Source of the DNA: CAYSVN01 sp964434585 | Lineage (GTDB): Bacteria; Patescibacteriota; Gracilibacteria; Peribacterales; Peribacteraceae | Reading direction: 5' to 3' | NCBI GenBank assembly: GCA_964434585.1 | Contig: CAYSVN010000046.1 | Span: forward strand, 1 to 9,366 | DNA: 9,366 bases | Shown: positions 7,701-9,366 of the stretch, in pieces | Layout of the letters: each line of letters begins with the position of its first letter | Position numbering within the stretch: position 1 is the first letter of the stretch | The notes under the pieces: model-generated | What the model was told of the DNA's origin: nothing | Databases searched by the model: none | What the model saw: the letters and a program-made list of their open reading frames with translations, nothing else | Made by a program: the position numbers and the translations under genes

Positions 7701-8089
7701 CACCAGATGAGCTACATTCTATTATGTTGGAGATTCCAAGCATGAAACGAGGTGAAGCTTATGCTTTAAGGCATGATGATTGGTGTACGACTAGTACGCC
7801 TACTCCTTATGCTGAAAATGTTTGCGTTAAGGTGTTATCTGCATCTCATTCTTCTACTATAAGTGTACCAAAGCCACTACCAGAACGCTGGTTAAGTTAC
7901 GAGAATATTGCAGTAAGCCAAGTAGAGCCTCAATTAACTAGGGCTGCCTGGACCGATGCATTATTAACTGCAAATCTTGCATCGAATGACATAGAATGCA
8001 AAACCAGTATTTGGTCAGAAATTGTTCAGTTGATTTTTATTACACTATTTGTTGGCGGAGGAATGTGGTGGTGGATACGAAAGAAATAA
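4748..8089 (+). CDS. Large surface-anchored lamin-tail-domain (LTD) protein with PKD and staphylococcal-nuclease (thermonuclease) domains
   Basis: Numbered from TTG 4748 (1,113 residues): signal peptide 1-29, probable cleavage after ALA; LTD1 about 31-150 (EWIELY 48-53); Ser/Asn-rich linker 202-231; LTD2 about 236-345 (EWVELA 253-258); PKD domain about 356-444 (LWQFGEGD, then YRFNAIGEHEVTLEATN); LTD3 about 468-590 (EWIELY 486-491); LTD4 about 606-700 (EWIELI 624-629); nuclease about 714-862; LTD5 about 903-1027 (EWIVLY 923-928); membrane anchor about 1088-1110 ending RKK. In the nuclease, VIDGDT gives D725, VRMLGINTPET gives R757 and E765, and GKYNRILAY gives R807, matching staphylococcal nuclease D21, R35, E43 and R87; D40 is Asn762. 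The protein should cleave DNA and/or RNA, Ca2+-dependently, outside the cell. LTDs and PKD are beta-sandwich binding or spacer modules, and bacterial LTDs are known to occur with surface nucleases. The gene stands alone, convergent with prfA. Substrate and biological role are inferred. Confidence 0.93.
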   Translation: MSAAMYSKAKYWRWGLIFLLLGFSQLALANIRFAEVMWMGTDLSTADEWIELYSEIETDISGWSLSKLSSSGSGHDILLTFATGTVLLAGEVFLISNYPVTDSRLAVEPHLVDTALSIPNSKLQLYLHNESGELIDIVDDAIGAPMAGENSSGTGTRTSMVRVDYNLTGDNPDAWESNAEQCGWDEGFDYLFGSPGFLKCPNNTDNSSSSSSSNNSNSTSSSSSNTSSSDTLTWSGLIISEVLSNPVGADMYEWVELANLSNSAVTLLGVVLSDEQNQYVFTGTILQAGEYRIFGKDITGLALQNDGELLTLAYSGVVIDQMQYMETAEGVAVGRMPESDKLEVLCGPTPNTENTLEPATIAIDIQSGSSEGYGSASLNLQAVSISGASLNNMECLWQFGEGDTSDSCNPLSYRFNAIGEHEVTLEATNYCGQLQTDSLQVLVKPKKTSGNQSGSQPSSETDCNDDASNIIISEFIPNPKGSDNEEWIELYNPASHTVKLCGLWLDDDEGGSSPYHLKNYNIAANSYLVVSRSDSRLALNNTDDAVRLLAKQAGSYNVQSEVLYKSSNEGQSYSLREDGIYTWTPYVSPGEQNVFKTYSKQYEHETIVISSALPNPDGQDSGVEWIELINVSNTAQKLDDWYLYSAKNSDVLIGNLEPGKVKRLMAKDIGLVLKNTESNLKLYSPDGQLQSSLMWTKAVSGRVYERATIFDDAVEVAVLDVIDGDTFKVQVDDVAVLPKDVQEHLGIFNGTTIFTVRMLGINTPETNHPTKAVEQYGQEAKALATDLLKGKQVSLTFDDTRLGKYNRILAYVQLPDGRNAQEVLLRRGLAFAYTTYPFSQLHWYQSLQQEAKKNQVGMWSSAEVKEVLDVAGVEEVSQLSGALIAPFEISETFDTPATSAMLYLPIQLEFREVYSAPGDDEEEWIVLYNPTEQAIDITGYILDDIRDGGSKPHVLNEIIIEPLSEYYLPSPVILNNGGDTLWLLTPDELHSIMLEIPSMKRGEAYALRHDDWCTTSTPTPYAENVCVKVLSASHSSTISVPKPLPERWLSYENIAVSQVEPQLTRAAWTDALLTANLASNDIECKTSIWSEIVQLIFITLFVGGGMWWWIRKK
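5351..5440 (+). repeat. Low-complexity Ser/Asn/Thr linker region inside the LTD-nuclease gene
   Basis: About 30 codons (residues 202-231) encode almost only Ser, Asn and Thr. The Ser codons are mixed (TCA, TCT, AGC, TCC, AGT), so this is not a simple DNA microsatellite. It separates LTD1 from LTD2 and is probably a flexible, possibly glycosylated, extracellular stalk. Mixed codons argue that selection keeps the protein property rather than recent slippage. Confidence 0.8.
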
Positions 8090-8090
8090 C

Positions 8091-8126
8091 GTTGCAGACG
8101 TTAAAGATGTTGCAGAAATTGAAGAT
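8091..8126 (+). repeat. Imperfect 18-bp tandem duplication just after the LTD-nuclease stop codon
   Basis: Units 8091-8108 (GTTGCAGACGTTAAAGAT) and 8109-8126 (GTTGCAGAAATTGAAGAT) match at 15 of 18 positions. In the +1 frame relative to the upstream gene they read VADVKD-VAEIED, followed by DTLVL sharing the last D, then a TAG at 8139-8141. There is no start codon or ribosome site for this peptide, so it is listed as a repeat and not as a gene. Confidence 0.6.
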
Positions 8127-8141
8127 ACTTTGGTGCTGTAG

Positions 8142-8197
8142 TGAGCCTAGTCGAGCTATAGCATGTTGATGTCCTTCGGCTACGCTCAGGACATCAA
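8142..8197. repeat. REP-like palindromic element between convergent genes
   Basis: TTGATGTCCT (8166-8175) and AGGACATCAA (8188-8197) form a perfect 10-bp stem around a 12-base loop, TCGGCTACGCTC. The sequence 8142-8154 (TGAGCCTAGTCGA) is complementary to the loop region 8176-8188 at 11 of 13 positions, or 12 of 13 in RNA with one G-U pair. The element could therefore fold as a hairpin, as an alternative long stem, or as a pseudoknot. The core CTTCGGCTACGCTCAGG resembles dispersed palindromic repeats I know from many bacterial genomes. No T-run follows on either strand, so it is not a classical terminator, but it is the only strong structure between the LTD-nuclease gene and prfA. Confidence 0.65.
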
Positions 8198-8241
8198 ACC
8201 TTTTAAACCTTTGACGCTTCTGCAGCTTTTGGTACTTTGTT

Positions 8242-9318
8242 TTACTCCGCCTCAATACTCGCCAGTCGTTGAGCTTGGTCCCAGGTTTGTAGCGCTTCGA
8301 TAATGCTTTGGATTTCTCCTGTCATAATTCCTGGTAAATTACTAAAGTTTTGCCCAATGCGGTGGTCGGTTACGCGGTCTTGTGGAAAATTATAGGTTCT
8401 AATTTTCTCACTACGGTCACCACTACCAACCTGTCCGGCCCTGGCTTCACCACGTTCTTTTGCCAGGCGCTCTTGTTCTGCTGCATATAAACGGCTGCGG
8501 AGCATTTCTACGGCCATTTCGCGATTTTTTTGTTGACTACGGCTTACTTGGCATTCTACGGTAACACCTGTTGGTTCATGTACCATACGCACAGCGCTAT
8601 CGGTTTTATTAACGTGTTGTCCGCCAGCACCACTAGCACGGTAAGTATCAACACGAACATCTTCCATTTTTAGCTCAATATCTACCGCTTTAGCTTCTGG
8701 TAAAATAGCTACAGTAGCAGCAGAGGTGTGTAAGCGCCCCTTGCTTTCTGTTGCAGGAATACGCTGCACTCGGTGTGTGCCAGATTCAAATTTAAGAGAA
8801 CCATACACATCTTGGCCATTAATTTTAACACTAGCTGCTTTTACGCCACCATTATCGCTTTCTTTAATGTCGAGCACTTCAGTGCCCCAGCCTTTTATTT
8901 CACAATAACGTAAATACATTTTTACTAATTCTGCTCCAAATAACGCAGCTTCTTCTCCTCCGGTTCCAGCACGTACTTCTAAAATTACACTTTTGGCGTC
9001 ATCTTTATCTTTTGGAATTAAAAATATTTTAAGTTCTTCTGTTAGTTCTTCCATTGTTATTTTGGCTTCCTCAGCTTCCATTTGTGCCATTTCGGCCATC
9101 TCTTTATCATCATGTTTTTCTTTTGCAAATTCTATTGCCGCTTGGCAGCTTTCGTATTTTTCTAAAATAGGTAACAGTGGGTCAAGGTCTGAAATGGCCT
9201 TTGCTATGCGGGCAATAGCTGTGTGGTCATTCATTACTTCTGGTTTTTGCATTTCCTTGTTTAGGTCGATATGCTTTTCACGTAGTGCCAATAATTTTTC
9301 TAGTAATTTTTTATCCAT
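8242..9318 (-). CDS. prfA: Peptide chain release factor 1 (RF1)
   Basis: RF1 reads UAA and UAG stop codons in the ribosomal A site and triggers release of the finished protein. The 358-residue length is typical. Order: N-terminal helical domain about 1-100 (charged, coiled-coil-like), the conserved RAGTGGEEAALFG stretch (116-128), the PAT tripeptide at 188-190 in QRIPATESKGRLHTS, which is the RF1 stop-codon recognition motif (RF2 has SPF), and GGQ at 232-234 in GAGGQHVNKTDSAVR, the catalytic motif whose Gln is methylated by PrmC. The C-terminal part has the expected RTYNFPQDRVTDHRIG (307-322). The ATG at 9318 is fixed by an in-frame TAA eight codons upstream; no Shine-Dalgarno is seen. A weak promoter candidate (TTAAAG, 16 bp, AATACT) lies in the 48 bp upstream. 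prmC, often the next gene, is not downstream: the neighbour is the convergent LTD-nuclease gene. Confidence 0.98.
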   Translation of the reverse strand: MDKKLLEKLLALREKHIDLNKEMQKPEVMNDHTAIARIAKAISDLDPLLPILEKYESCQAAIEFAKEKHDDKEMAEMAQMEAEEAKITMEELTEELKIFLIPKDKDDAKSVILEVRAGTGGEEAALFGAELVKMYLRYCEIKGWGTEVLDIKESDNGGVKAASVKINGQDVYGSLKFESGTHRVQRIPATESKGRLHTSAATVAILPEAKAVDIELKMEDVRVDTYRASGAGGQHVNKTDSAVRMVHEPTGVTVECQVSRSQQKNREMAVEMLRSRLYAAEQERLAKERGEARAGQVGSGDRSEKIRTYNFPQDRVTDHRIGQNFSNLPGIMTGEIQSIIEALQTWDQAQRLASIEAE

Positions 9319-9366
9319 GCAGGCAGTGTAGAGTATTTTGTCTTACTTTTGTACTTTAAGTAGTAA

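Noticed and set aside
8166..8197. Classical Rho-independent terminator for the LTD-nuclease gene or prfA
   Set aside because: The stem is good but no T-run follows it in either direction; it is described as a REP-like element instead.
8040..8255. Minus-strand 71-codon frame between prfA and the LTD-nuclease gene
   Set aside because: It overlaps both flanking genes and reads through the REP-like palindrome; composition looks like chance.
8993..9331. Plus-strand 112-codon Ser-rich frame
   Set aside because: It is the antisense shadow of the N-terminal part of prfA.
1..9366. Reassigned TGA codon (as in some CPR lineages)
   Set aside because: None of the five visible stops is TGA, but no long gene contains an in-frame TGA either, so the standard code explains everything.

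Overview
The window reads as a low-GC (high-30s percent by eye) bacterial chromosome segment using the standard bacterial code. No long gene has an in-frame TGA, and all five stop codons in view are TAA or TAG. Several features together suggest a Patescibacteria/CPR-type genome: an LCP protein with two N-terminal membrane segments, a large surface protein built from lamin-tail domains (LTDs) and a nuclease, weak or absent Shine-Dalgarno sequences on several genes, and compact spacing. This is an inference from gene content; there is no rRNA or other marker here to prove it.

Left third (1-3903): a cell-surface polysaccharide locus. An O-antigen ligase/polymerase-like membrane protein is on the minus strand and runs off the left edge, so it has no stop codon in the window. 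It is divergent, across about 90 bp, from a LytR-CpsA-Psr (LCP) phosphotransferase on the plus strand. The LCP gene is followed after 14 bp by a polytopic membrane protein of unknown function. The ligase-like protein would act on lipid-linked glycans, and the LCP protein would transfer such glycans to the cell wall.

Middle (3904-4747): a self-contained single-gene cassette on the minus strand. It has a near-consensus promoter (TTGACT, 16 bp, TATAAT), a Shine-Dalgarno sequence, an unrecognised 197-codon gene of clearly higher GC and different codon choice, and a strong Rho-independent terminator that abuts the stop codon of the convergent membrane-protein gene. A second, plus-strand terminator lies inside the same 90 bp. 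The cassette looks like an acquired gene.

Right half (4748-8089): one very large secreted, membrane-anchored protein of about 1,110 residues. In order it has a signal peptide, LTD, Ser/Asn linker, LTD, PKD domain, two LTDs, a staphylococcal-nuclease (thermonuclease) domain with the main catalytic residues present, a fifth LTD and a C-terminal membrane anchor. It is probably a surface nuclease, plausibly for degrading or scavenging external DNA.

Right end (8090-9366): a 150-bp convergent intergenic region holds a REP-like palindrome whose loop is complementary to a segment just upstream, plus an 18-bp tandem duplication. Beyond it, on the minus strand, is a complete prfA (peptide chain release factor 1). 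No tRNA, rRNA, CRISPR array or insertion sequence was seen.
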